Shown: piece after piece, positions 1 through 7,388 of the stretch
How positions within the stretch are numbered: the stretch's first letter is position 1
Layout: each line of letters starts with the position of its first letter
Assembly: GCA_043760535.1 (NCBI GenBank)
Contig: JAYUOV010000114.1
Coordinates: forward strand, 1 to 15,784
Direction: 5' to 3'
DNA length: 15,784 nucleotides
From: JAZKFT01 sp043760535
GTDB lineage: Bacteria; Bacteroidota; Bacteroidia; Chitinophagales; Chitinophagaceae
Notes under the pieces: generated by a model
The model's database searches: none
What the model was told of the DNA's origin: nothing
The model's input: only the letters and a program-made list of their open reading frames with translations
Position numbers and translations under genes: made by a program

Positions 1-638
1 AAGATGGAAGTGTGGCCGCCCCCACGGCCGGACTTCACTTTACCCATGAAGTAATGCAATCTTTACAAAGTAAAGGAATCTTAAATGCGTATGTTACACT
101 GCATGTAGGTGCCGGCACCTTTAAACCTGTAAAAAGCAACAATATTGGAGGCCACGAAATGCATGCAGAATACATAGTGGTAGATGCTACATTTATAGAA
201 AAACTACTAGCCTTTAAAGAGGTAATACCAGTGGGCACCACCAGCATGAGAACCATTGAAAGCTTGTACTGGATGGGTGTAAAAGCTACGCTGGATAAGG
301 ATTTAAGCCTTAATAACCTTGAAGTAAAGCAATGGGAAGTATATGACAGACTGATGCAATATAGCTTTAGTAAAGAGGCAGCCTTACAAGCCCTTTTACA
401 AAAAATGAAAAATAATAATATAACTAGCCTTGGCCTGCATACACAAATAATGATAGCTCCACCATACCTGCCTACAATAGCCACAGGTATTATCACTAAT
501 TTTCATCAGCCACAATCTACATTGCTGTTATTAATAGCCGCAGTGGCTGGTAACAATTGGAAAAAAATGTATCAATATGCTTTGGAAAACAAGTTTAGAT
601 TTTTGAGTTATGGAGATAGTAGTTTTATTAGGTGGTGA
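1..638 (+). CDS. queA: S-adenosylmethionine:tRNA ribosyltransferase-isomerase (QueA), 3' part
   Basis: QueA transfers and isomerises the ribosyl moiety of S-adenosylmethionine onto 7-aminomethyl-7-deazaguanine in tRNA, making epoxyqueuosine in the cytoplasmic queuosine pathway. The frame is open to the left edge: it reads D-G-S-V-A-A-P-T-A-G-L-H-F-T from base 3, a hallmark QueA motif, so the GTG at 12 is an internal Val and not a start. Further family signatures are VTLHVGAGTF, GTTSMRTIES, TNFHQPQSTLLLLIAA and the C-terminal FRFLSYGDSSFI. About 212 residues are visible of a protein usually near 350, so the N-terminal part lies outside the window. The gene ends with TGA and converges with the histidine kinase 78 bp away. 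The identification is secure. Confidence 0.96.
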   Translation, partial: DGSVAAPTAGLHFTHEVMQSLQSKGILNAYVTLHVGAGTFKPVKSNNIGGHEMHAEYIVVDATFIEKLLAFKEVIPVGTTSMRTIESLYWMGVKATLDKDLSLNNLEVKQWEVYDRLMQYSFSKEAALQALLQKMKNNNITSLGLHTQIMIAPPYLPTIATGIITNFHQPQSTLLLLIAAVAGNNWKKMYQYALENKFRFLSYGDSSFIRW

Positions 639-653
639 ATCAATAAGTGATAA

Positions 654-710
654 TTAGGTTACTATCAATACTTCTAAAACCCGAATATAGAACAACGACC
701 AATAACCTAA
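654..710. repeat. Inverted repeat between convergent queA and kinase genes
   Basis: An 8-bp perfect inverted repeat (TTAGGTTA at 654-661, TAACCTAA at 703-710) occupies the gap between two convergent genes. The loop is about 41 nt and there is no U-run directly after either arm, so a role as a bidirectional terminator is only a possibility. Confidence 0.3.
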
Positions 711-716
711 AAAACG

Positions 717-2051
717 CTATTTCGTCAGTGGCATTTCTACCGTAAAAGATGTGCCTTTTCCAAGTGTACTATCTACTTTAATATTGCCTTTATGGGCATC
801 AATAATGGTTTTTACATAGCTCATACCAAGACCAAAGCCTTTTACATTGTGCACATTGCCCGTATGGGCACGATAAAATTTTTCGAAAACCCGTTTTAGC
901 GATTCTCGGCTCATACCAATGCCGTTATCTTCTATGCGTATTATTACATTTTTATTGGTACTATATGTGCTAACTTTTAGTTCCAGCTTTTCTTTTGAAT
1001 ACTTTATGGCGTTATCTATTAGGTTATTCAGCAGGTTGGTAAAATGTATTTCATCGGCATGAATCAAGTCATTTTTTGCACTGAGTTTTAGCTCTACTAT
1101 GGCCAGTTTATCCTCCAGTTGTAAATGAAAGTTTTCTAGAGATCGCTTTAATAACTCATTAACATGGTGGTGGTGCTTGTTTAGTTGAAATTCTTGTTTC
1201 TCTAATATGGCAGCTTGTAATATGGTTTCCACATGCTTATTCATCCGCTTATTTTCTTCTTTTATAATACCAGTAAAATAAGACATTTTAGTACGATCGT
1301 TCAGCACTTTTTCGTTTTTTAACGCATCTACTGCCAGTGAGATTGTGGCCAATGGTGTCTTAAATTCATGGGTCATGTTATTTATAAAATCACTCTTAAT
1401 CTCACTTAGTTTTTTCTGGTTTAACAATGCCCTTACGGTAAAGAAAAATGCAAACATGATAAACAAAATAAACACTACCGACCCTCCGAGCTCTAAGTAG
1501 GACGACTTAAAAACCAAATCATTAAAATTAGGAACTACTACAATCATTGTTTCGTATGGAACAAGGCCCTCAGCGCTACTGCCACTTGGGGGTTCCAAGG
1601 GGTATAAAAACTGCCTGTTGTTAACCGTATCTTCCAATACTTTTTGAAAATAGGCCGTCTGCATCTCAAAACTTAATATGTTCATAGTGCTGGCTATGGC
1701 AAACTCAAAAGGAACTTTTCTTAAGGAGGGGTTTTTCTGAAATATTTTTTCAAATTTTTCTTGCACTTCATATTGGGTAAATCTTTGCGCAACAGTAGCC
1801 GGTCTTAGTAGCTGCATAGACAAAAGATCATCTGAAAGGCCGAGAGCATTTTTTGGATTTTTTATAAATGGCAAGCGTCCATTACTTTCATTAAGGTCTT
1901 TGCACACCACATCTACGGCCCTAACTACTTGTTCGTATAGTTGATCCTGCTTTACCTGCTGCAAGTTCTGAAACCATGAATATTGCACGTAAATAAGCCC
2001 TAAAAAAGAAACGGTAATAAGGATGATAATAATCGGTAAAATCTTCTTCAT
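717..2051 (-). CDS. Two-component sensor histidine kinase (orphan in this window)
   Basis: A membrane sensor kinase that would autophosphorylate on histidine and pass phosphate to a response regulator. The ATG at 2051 is preferred over one 36 bp upstream because MKKILPIIIILI begins a clean transmembrane helix (about residues 4-20). A periplasmic sensor of about 165 residues follows, then a second helix near 190-208. The HisKA H-box is N-N-M-T-H-E-F-K-T-P with the phospho-His at about 228. The ATPase domain shows the N-box (LLNNLIDNAIKYS, about 340-352), G1 (EDNGIGMS, about 374-381) and G2 (KGFGLGMSYV, about 404-413). Length (444 aa) is normal for a HATPase_c kinase. The sensor matches no domain I recognise. 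No response regulator lies next to it: its 3' end faces queA and its 5' end diverges from the YqgE gene. A run of four His (about 293-296) follows the H-box domain. Confidence 0.93.
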   Translation of the reverse strand: MKKILPIIIILITVSFLGLIYVQYSWFQNLQQVKQDQLYEQVVRAVDVVCKDLNESNGRLPFIKNPKNALGLSDDLLSMQLLRPATVAQRFTQYEVQEKFEKIFQKNPSLRKVPFEFAIASTMNILSFEMQTAYFQKVLEDTVNNRQFLYPLEPPSGSSAEGLVPYETMIVVVPNFNDLVFKSSYLELGGSVVFILFIMFAFFFTVRALLNQKKLSEIKSDFINNMTHEFKTPLATISLAVDALKNEKVLNDRTKMSYFTGIIKEENKRMNKHVETILQAAILEKQEFQLNKHHHHVNELLKRSLENFHLQLEDKLAIVELKLSAKNDLIHADEIHFTNLLNNLIDNAIKYSKEKLELKVSTYSTNKNVIIRIEDNGIGMSRESLKRVFEKFYRAHTGNVHNVKGFGLGMSYVKTIIDAHKGNIKVDSTLGKGTSFTVEMPLTK

Positions 2052-2219
2052 GAAAATACTTAAGACTGTAAAAGTAAAAGGTTTCAACAGCCCCTCCCAG
2101 AATCAATTTTTAGTAAAAAAATTTATAGCATTTTTAACATCCTTGTGCTTTTAGCTATCTATTTTACCGGTTTTGCAAAAAAAATTTGAATTTCAGCAAA
2201 CGTTTTTTAATTTAATGCT

Positions 2220-2771
2220 ATGAATGCACCAACACCCGGCACCGTCCTTATTTCCGACCCGTTTTTAAAAGACCCCAACTTTATAAGAACGGTGGTTTTT
2301 TTATGCTACCACAGAAACGAAGGCAGTTTTGGCTTTGTACTTAACCGCCTTTACGAACAAACCCTTGCTGAACTGCTACCCAACCTGGAAGGGTTTCCGA
2401 TACCAGTTTATTATGGCGGGCCTGTACAAAAAGATACCCTGCATTTTATACATAGCCTGCCAAAACTAATACCTGATGGGCAAGAAATTACGGACGGTAT
2501 ATTTTGGGGAGGTAATTTTGAGCAGGTACTTTACATGATTCGTAACCACACTTTGGATACAAATCGTATCCGCTTTTTTTTAGGCTATAGTGGCTGGAGC
2601 CATGGCCAGCTAGATGGCGAACTGGAAGAAAAAAGCTGGCTTACAATCAACGGCAATAAGCAATTGGTGTTTCATCCAAAACCCGAAGCGGCATGGAAAG
2701 ATGCAGTAAGAATGCTAGGACCAGCTTACGAAGAGATTATTAATTACCCAATAGATCCACAGTTAAACTAA
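2220..2771 (+). CDS. YqgE/AlgH family protein (UPF0301)
   Basis: A soluble, probably cytoplasmic 183-residue protein of the UPF0301 family, the group containing E. coli YqgE and Pseudomonas AlgH. Its biochemical role is not established. Family signatures are a P-G-x-x-L-I-S-D-P N-terminus (residues 6-14), F-x-R-T-V-V-F-L-C-x-H (21-31), E-G-S-F-G-F-V-L-N-R (34-43), Y-Y-G-G-P-V (64-69) and G-Y-S-G-W-S-x-G-Q-L (122-131). Length is typical. The ATG at 2220 gives the canonical N-terminus. It diverges from the histidine kinase across a 168-bp gap and is followed by a small secreted protein on the same strand after 78 bp. Whether these two are co-transcribed is unclear. Family assignment is strong, function unknown. 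Confidence 0.93.
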   Translation: MNAPTPGTVLISDPFLKDPNFIRTVVFLCYHRNEGSFGFVLNRLYEQTLAELLPNLEGFPIPVYYGGPVQKDTLHFIHSLPKLIPDGQEITDGIFWGGNFEQVLYMIRNHTLDTNRIRFFLGYSGWSHGQLDGELEEKSWLTINGNKQLVFHPKPEAAWKDAVRMLGPAYEEIINYPIDPQLN

Positions 2772-2849
2772 AGATCACCAATAAAAAAGATGTAGCTTTT
2801 CGTTGTAATTTTTTTACCTACTTTAAAAATTAAAACCCACTGTATTCAA

Positions 2850-3128
2850 ATGAAAACCTTTTTATTTCTTCCCCTAATTCTATTTTATTTGGCATCAAGT
2901 GCACAGCCAAAAACCAAAACGAAATTAAAAAAAGTAATAACAACTGCAACAAGCGATAGCATGCCGGCTCTGCTAAAGCCCACCACAAAATACACCGACA
3001 ATGTGGACGACCGAATGAAGGGACCAAGTGGCGAAAAAATATATATTGGGCAAAATGGTGGCCGATATTACTTAAAAGCAGGTAAAAAAAATTATGTGCC
3101 TTACGGCAATAAAATCAAAAAAGGGTAA
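2850..3128 (+). CDS. Small secreted protein with PBCV-basic-adaptor-like C-terminus
   Basis: A 92-residue basic protein. Residues 1-19 (MKTFLFLPLILFYLASSAQ) form a clear Sec signal peptide with probable cleavage after S-A-Q or S-S-A. The middle (20-55) is Lys/Thr-rich and low in hydrophobics. The last part, G-E-K-I-Y-I-G-Q-N-G-G-R-Y-Y-L-K-A-G-K-K-N-Y-V (about 61-83), follows the spacing of the short 'PBCV-specific basic adaptor' domain (aromatic-x-G-x-x-G-G-x-Y-Y...G-K-K-x-Y), also found in small Bacteroidota proteins. The resemblance is by eye and would need a profile search. No catalytic residues are evident. The likely location is periplasm or cell surface. The pI must be high given about 19 Lys/Arg. 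It converges with the downstream hydrolase. Confidence 0.72.
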   Translation: MKTFLFLPLILFYLASSAQPKTKTKLKKVITTATSDSMPALLKPTTKYTDNVDDRMKGPSGEKIYIGQNGGRYYLKAGKKNYVPYGNKIKKG

Positions 3129-3151
3129 ATGTTTGGGGTATTAGGGATTGA

Positions 3152-3197
3152 GTCATTGGGGATTGGGGTATTTGTAAATGACATAATCCCTAATGAC
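3152..3197. repeat. Long stem-loop between convergent genes, possible bidirectional terminator
   Basis: GTCATTGGGGATT (3152-3164) pairs with AATCCCTAATGAC (3185-3197) over 13 bp with one G-U wobble; the loop is 20 nt. The right arm overlaps the last codons of the hydrolase on the minus strand. The left arm sits in a G/T-rich tract with two tandem ATTGGGG heptamers (3155-3168). Its place between two converging 3' ends fits transcription termination or mRNA 3'-end protection. Confidence 0.45.
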
Positions 3198-3999
3198 CTG
3201 AAAGCAGACTGTCTAACATAGCCAGATACATTTTTTTCGATGCAAGATTGTTGTGTTTGCCTCCGGGTATAGATACAAAACGATCTCCTTTTTTCATACC
3301 TGGTATTAGCTGCATTGCGTTGGAAAAAGGAATTACTTCATCCTGCAATCCATGAAAAATAGTGATGGGTTCGGAAATGTTTTTAAAGTATTCGCCGGTG
3401 GTAAAATTCATCTTCATTAACAAGTTAACCGGTAAAAAGGGTGCATAGCGATTGGCTAATGAGGCCATACTGTAATAGGGCGTTTCCAGTATTAGCTGTC
3501 TGCTATATTCTTGCGAAGCTAAATATGCTGCAAGCCCCGTCCCCAGGCTTTTTCCGTAAATAACAATTTGAGTACTTTTATATTTTTGCGTAGCCAGCTG
3601 GTATAGCTTTATTGACAAATTTTGCATCACTTCCTGTGTTAATTCGCCGCTGCTTTTGCCATAGCCGGGGTAATCTACCATCCAGCATTCGTAGCCATAT
3701 TTTGTAAAATTGGGAGCATATTCTGCGTACCACTCTATGTTTTTTCTATTGCCATGAAAATACAGAACGACGCCTTTGGATACAGAATTCTTTGGTTTAA
3801 ACTGCACCACATCTAACAATGTTTTTTTGTCTAAAACAATTTGCTTTTCTTCAAACTTTTGGGAAAACAAAAATTGGTAATTTTCTGGCAAAGCCTTAGG
3901 GTGAAAGAAGAAAAGATGCTGAAAAAAATAGAACCCACAGCAAAGAAGAAGGTATGCTGCAAGAGTTGGGACTATTATCTTTTTGAAAGAAGATTGCAT
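3190..3999 (-). CDS. Membrane-anchored alpha/beta hydrolase, copy 1
   Basis: A serine hydrolase of the Bem46/ABHD13-like (S33-type) alpha/beta fold, 269 residues from the ATG at 3999. A longer frame starting at 4116 exists, but its extra 39 residues are translated repeat DNA, whereas MQSSFKKIIVPTLAAYLLLC begins directly with a membrane anchor (about residues 7-31). The oxyanion region is YFHGN (80-84). The nucleophile is Ser151 in GKSLG, followed by putative acid Asp220 (HGLQDEVIP) and His249 (GGKHNNL), so the triad is complete. Substrate is unknown; related proteins are esterases, lysophospholipases or uncharacterised. The active domain may face either side of the membrane. The next gene upstream is a paralogue with the same layout, 154 bp away, and the spacer holds two dispersed repeats. 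Confidence 0.88.
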   Translation of the reverse strand: MQSSFKKIIVPTLAAYLLLCCGFYFFQHLFFFHPKALPENYQFLFSQKFEEKQIVLDKKTLLDVVQFKPKNSVSKGVVLYFHGNRKNIEWYAEYAPNFTKYGYECWMVDYPGYGKSSGELTQEVMQNLSIKLYQLATQKYKSTQIVIYGKSLGTGLAAYLASQEYSRQLILETPYYSMASLANRYAPFLPVNLLMKMNFTTGEYFKNISEPITIFHGLQDEVIPFSNAMQLIPGMKKGDRFVSIPGGKHNNLASKKMYLAMLDSLLSGH

Positions 4000-4005
4000 G
4001 TTTTT

Positions 4006-4036
4006 AGTTCGCAGTTTTTCAGTTGGCTGTTGGCAA
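4006..4036 (+). repeat. AGTTGGC-word repeat, copy A
   Basis: A 31-bp stretch with the pattern AGTTsGCA-TTTTT-AGTTGGC-GTTGGCAA. It differs at four positions from the stretch at 12556-12586. It lies immediately upstream of the hydrolase start codon on the minus strand, so it would form the end of that gene's leader. Confidence 0.6.
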
Positions 4037-4088
4037 GCCTGTGGATGCTTTATAAATATTAGGTTATCATTTCTTGCTGTATTAAAAT

Positions 4089-4140
4089 CCGCCTCCTTGC
4101 GGCAAGAACCGACCACCTCTTCCGATTCATCGGAACGGAG
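4089..4140 (-). repeat. Dispersed approx. 50-bp hairpin element, copy 1
   Basis: This contains the palindrome TTCCGATTCATCGGAA (4120-4135, 7-bp arms). Along its length it aligns with 14801-14846 in the opposite orientation: shared blocks are CTCC, CGGCAA, CTC, CCGAT-CATCGG and ACGG-G in the same order. Relative to the gene that follows it in the direction of transcription, it has the same orientation as the other copy. It falls in the leader between the two hydrolase genes. Confidence 0.55.
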
Positions 4141-4153
4141 AACAAAAAACCTC

Positions 4154-4939
4154 TTACTCTAACAAAATATCCCTGATGAAATTGTGGTATTCGGGAAAGC
4201 TTGGGAGGTTATTATGGCGGCCACCTACTATTCTTATCAGCGTTATCATTCTTGGGTTAATGGCTTGTAATTGTTCGCTGTGTTTAAGTGGTATCAGCCA
4301 GTCTTTGGTGCCATGTAGTATGTAGGTATGGCAGCTAACCTGCCCAATCCACTTATCGGTGCGTAGCTGAAAACGCAATGTAAGCCTGTGTGGCAGCATG
4401 GGCATAAAGCGTTCAGCCACTTTTTTAAAACTAAAATAGGGTGCATCTAAAATGAGGTAACGGGGCTTGTTATCACTAGCTATTTTACTGGCAAAACCGC
4501 TGCCCATACTGCGGCCATACACTATTAAATGTTGTTCGGGATATTGTTTAGCAAGGGTTTCGTACACAAACTGCATATCGCTGAGCATTTCCTTTTCGCT
4601 ACGCTTGCCGGTGCTTTTGCCAAAGCCACGATAATCTACCAGCACCACATCGTATTGATACCGGTAAAAATCTGTTGCATATTTGGCCCAGCCCTTTATG
4701 CTTCGGGTATTGCCATGAAAATACAGAATGAGGCCTTTGGGTGCTGTTACATAAAAATGAAGCCCATTGATGGTAACGCCTTTTTCTACTTCAAAATTAA
4801 GTTCCCGAAAAGGTGCATCGTATTTGTATTCAAAATCCTTGTGGAGTTTTTCCGGCTTAAAAATAAATTTTTCCTGGATGAAATAAGCCACCACAATTAA
4901 GGCCAGCCAGCCGAGGATTATGTAGAAGATTAAGGACAT
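4154..4939 (-). CDS. Membrane-anchored alpha/beta hydrolase, copy 2
   Basis: A second serine hydrolase of the same subfamily as its downstream neighbour, 261 residues from the ATG at 4939; the TTG at 4951 is a less likely start. Residues 2-21 are one transmembrane anchor. The oxyanion motif is YFHGN (73-77), the nucleophile elbow is GRSMG with Ser144, and the acid and base are Asp213 (HGTKDWLIP) and His242 (GGRHNNL). All catalytic residues are present. Block-by-block similarity with the other copy (FHGN, VDYxGxGKSxG, xYGxSxGxG, LxxPYxS, GGxHNNL) argues for tandem duplication followed by divergence. The substrate cannot be told. The gene follows the rhodanese gene by 94 bp and may share its transcript. 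Confidence 0.89.
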   Translation of the reverse strand: MSLIFYIILGWLALIVVAYFIQEKFIFKPEKLHKDFEYKYDAPFRELNFEVEKGVTINGLHFYVTAPKGLILYFHGNTRSIKGWAKYATDFYRYQYDVVLVDYRGFGKSTGKRSEKEMLSDMQFVYETLAKQYPEQHLIVYGRSMGSGFASKIASDNKPRYLILDAPYFSFKKVAERFMPMLPHRLTLRFQLRTDKWIGQVSCHTYILHGTKDWLIPLKHSEQLQAINPRMITLIRIVGGRHNNLPSFPEYHNFIRDILLE

Positions 4940-5033
4940 GATGGGAGGCAAAGGTTAAGCCAACAATGTATCAATTTTTCTTCAGGTTGTTTTTAGGAAA
5001 ATTTATGTTGTAAAGTTCGATGAAACACTCATT

Positions 5034-5318
5034 TTACCATGCTTCCAAACCACCTTCTAGGTTTACAAGGTTCTCCATACCAAACCTAGCATGCAGTCGC
5101 TGTATGGCAATAGCACTTCTAACGCCTTTGCGGCAATAAATAATCACAGGCTTATCGGTGGGTATTTCTTCGGCATGTTTCATTATTTCTCCAAGGGGCA
5201 GTAGTGTTCCGCCAATGTTGAAGATTTCATTTTCAAAAGCTTCTCTAACATCGATTAATAAACTATCTGGTTTCTCCAGAAGCAGTAGCCGGAAGGCTTT
5301 TGTAGAAATTGATTTCAT
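5034..5318 (-). CDS. Single-domain rhodanese-like sulfurtransferase
   Basis: A 94-residue stand-alone rhodanese, probably cytoplasmic because there is no signal peptide. Such proteins carry a persulfide on a single catalytic Cys and pass sulfur to acceptors such as thiols or cyanide, or act as sulfur carriers. The domain is nearly the whole protein: LLIDVREAFENEI (20-32) is the typical CH2A-like start, and YCRKGVRSA (61-69) supplies Cys62 and a six-residue active loop. NLEGGLEAW (86-94) is the usual C-terminal motif, and the protein stops right after it, which is minimal but normal for the GlpE/PspE class. It lies 47 bp downstream of kup on the same strand, so co-transcription is likely. No functional link to potassium uptake is evident. 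Confidence 0.92.
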   Translation of the reverse strand: MKSISTKAFRLLLLEKPDSLLIDVREAFENEIFNIGGTLLPLGEIMKHAEEIPTDKPVIIYCRKGVRSAIAIQRLHARFGMENLVNLEGGLEAW

Positions 5319-5365
5319 TATTTATCAACATATAAACGCAATAAATTGCATACGTCAGATGAACT

Positions 5366-7360
5366 TTATTCATCCTCCCCAGAGTACTCTTCTATCCTTT
5401 TTAGTTTTAAGTTAGAAACCGGCGCTACTATCAATGGAAACTTTTCTACCTGCACATAGCTGGTATCCAGGCCAAAGCCACGCTCTTCGCTTAGGCCTAT
5501 TTCTTTTATCCAGAAATAGAGTTTCATAATCAGCTTTTCGGTAAATGGCAGTTCGTTATCGTTGCTCAAAAACTTTTCCATTACTATAAACTGAAAATCG
5601 CCGACCACGTTGTTCTTCTCCAGGCTCTCGTAGCGGCTGGTAATATTTACTTCACGGTTGGCCACCAGCTCTTCCACCACCTTGCGGAACAGCAGGTTAA
5701 TGCGTGGCTCCACCCTAAAACCAAGCCTGAATTCTACCCTGATAATATCGTTGGGGATAATATGATCAACAGAATATTCACAGGTGTATGGATCGTCCAG
5801 CGTATCCACATGAACAAACCAGTAAATGTCGGCCCGCTTAGGCTTACGGTTTAATAGGCTGTAAATAATTTTGTGCTCTATTTCTTTGGGGTTATTGGCA
5901 CTCGTCATATACACCAGATGGGTGGCATATTTAGGCACGGTTTTATCGTTACTCAGCTCCTGTATTTGTGAAATGTAATTTTCTAAACGCACAAACTCCA
6001 CATACCTGTTTTTAATTTTTCTGCTGCGGTACCATACATACATAACAGTAAACATAGCTGCCGCAACAATAAGCGTAATGTAACCGCCATGCACGAATTT
6101 AATCATTAGAGCGGTTAGAAAAGAAAGTTCAATGGTGAGGTACACTCCTAAAAACAAGTAAATAAAAATGGGTTTTACCCGGTGGAGCACCAAATAATTT
6201 GAGAAAAGGATCGTTGTGGCTATCATGGTTAGCACAATGGCTAAACCATAAGCAGCTTCCATTTTAGAAGATTCTTTAAAAAACAAAACAATACCTACAC
6301 AACCTACAAACATCAATGTATTTAATCCTGGGATAAATAGCTGCCCTTTGGCTTCGGAAGGGTATTTTATTTTCATTCTTGGCCAAAGATTAAGACGCAT
6401 TGCCTCACTAATAAGTGTAAAAGATCCCGAAATCATTGCCTGGCTGGCAATAATTGCAGCGATAGTTGCTACCACAATACCTGGTAGTAAAAACCAACTC
6501 GGCATTAAGTCGTAAAAAGGGTTGATGTTGTAAATTTCTTTATTAGCCGCCGAAGCCAAAACCCCCTGCCGGTTAGCTAAGAGGTAAGCACCCTGGCCAA
6601 AATAATTTAATAGCAAAGTAATTTTTACAAAACCCCAAGTGTAGCGAATGTTAGCACGTCCGCAATGGCCTAAATCGCTGTACAAGGCTTCGGCCCCCGT
6701 AGTACATAAAAACACAGCCCCCAACATCCAGAAACCATTACCATTACTATACCTTAAAAAATTAAAAGCATACATAGGGTTTAATGCTTTGAATATAGAG
6801 GGATAATCGGCCAAATGAAAAAAGCCCAAAGCACCGAGCATACCAAACCAAACGAGCATAACCGGGCCAAACATTTTACCAATAGATGCTGTACCAAACT
6901 GCTGCATAAAAAAGAACAATACCAATATGCAGAGCACAATAATTACTATTGTTTGTATAGTGATATCATGCAGTACGGGTAATTTTTTTAAACCCTCAAT
7001 AGCAGATGTAATAGATATGGGCGGGGTAATGATACCATCGGCCAAAACTGCTGCCCCGCCAAGCATTGCAGGTAATACCAGCCATTTTTTTCTTCGCCTT
7101 ACCAAAGCAAAAAGGGCAAATATGCCTCCTTCGCCATTGTTGTCGGCTTTTAAAACTAAAGACACATACTTGATTGTAGTAAGTAAGGTCATTGTCCAGA
7201 ATACGCAGGACATGGAGCCGATTATTAAATCCTCCGTAATTACCTGATCGGTAATAATAGAGTTAAAAACGTATAACGGGGAAGTTCCAATGTCACCGTA
7301 GATAATGCCCAAAGCTACCAACAGCCCGGCTGCTGATACTTTATTAATGTGTTTGCTCAC
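5366..7360 (-). CDS. kup: KUP/HAK/KT family potassium transporter
   Basis: An inner-membrane potassium uptake system, probably K+/H+ symport as for E. coli Kup. The family signature GIIYGDIGTSPLYV (residues 18-31) opens the first membrane helix. The NNGEGGIFAL motif (74-83), GGAAVLADGIITPP (101-114) and TGAEALYSDLGHCG (222-235) are also diagnostic. About twelve hydrophobic segments fill residues 10-440, followed by a soluble C-terminal domain of about 220 residues, giving the usual 664-residue length. The start is a GTG: an in-frame stop lies five codons upstream, and the resulting MSKHINKVSAAGLL begins as homologues do. A Bacteroidota-like -7 box lies just upstream. The rhodanese gene follows after 47 bp. 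No c-di-AMP riboswitch-like structure was seen in the short leader. Confidence 0.97.
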   Translation of the reverse strand: MSKHINKVSAAGLLVALGIIYGDIGTSPLYVFNSIITDQVITEDLIIGSMSCVFWTMTLLTTIKYVSLVLKADNNGEGGIFALFALVRRRKKWLVLPAMLGGAAVLADGIITPPISITSAIEGLKKLPVLHDITIQTIVIIVLCILVLFFFMQQFGTASIGKMFGPVMLVWFGMLGALGFFHLADYPSIFKALNPMYAFNFLRYSNGNGFWMLGAVFLCTTGAEALYSDLGHCGRANIRYTWGFVKITLLLNYFGQGAYLLANRQGVLASAANKEIYNINPFYDLMPSWFLLPGIVVATIAAIIASQAMISGSFTLISEAMRLNLWPRMKIKYPSEAKGQLFIPGLNTLMFVGCVGIVLFFKESSKMEAAYGLAIVLTMIATTILFSNYLVLHRVKPIFIYLFLGVYLTIELSFLTALMIKFVHGGYITLIVAAAMFTVMYVWYRSRKIKNRYVEFVRLENYISQIQELSNDKTVPKYATHLVYMTSANNPKEIEHKIIYSLLNRKPKRADIYWFVHVDTLDDPYTCEYSVDHIIPNDIIRVEFRLGFRVEPRINLLFRKVVEELVANREVNITSRYESLEKNNVVGDFQFIVMEKFLSNDNELPFTEKLIMKLYFWIKEIGLSEERGFGLDTSYVQVEKFPLIVAPVSNLKLKRIEEYSGEDE

Positions 7361-7380
7361 TATGTGTAAGAATTAAAAAT

Positions 7381-7388
7381 CAAAGATA
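7381..7388 (-). promoter_or_regulatory. Putative -7 box for kup
   Basis: On the minus strand this reads TATCTTTG, a full match to the Bacteroidota consensus TAnnTTTG. It lies 20 bp upstream of the GTG start, so the leader would be very short. A convincing -33 TTG at the expected distance was not found. Confidence 0.4.

Noticed and set aside
35..496. Minus-strand frame of 153 codons inside queA
   Set aside because: It lies entirely antisense to a certain gene and has a Cys/Ser-rich composition typical of antisense frames.
4000..4116. Extra 39 residues at the start of hydrolase copy 1
   Set aside because: They are encoded by two dispersed repeats and contain no membrane or domain signal. The ATG at 3999 begins the anchor directly.
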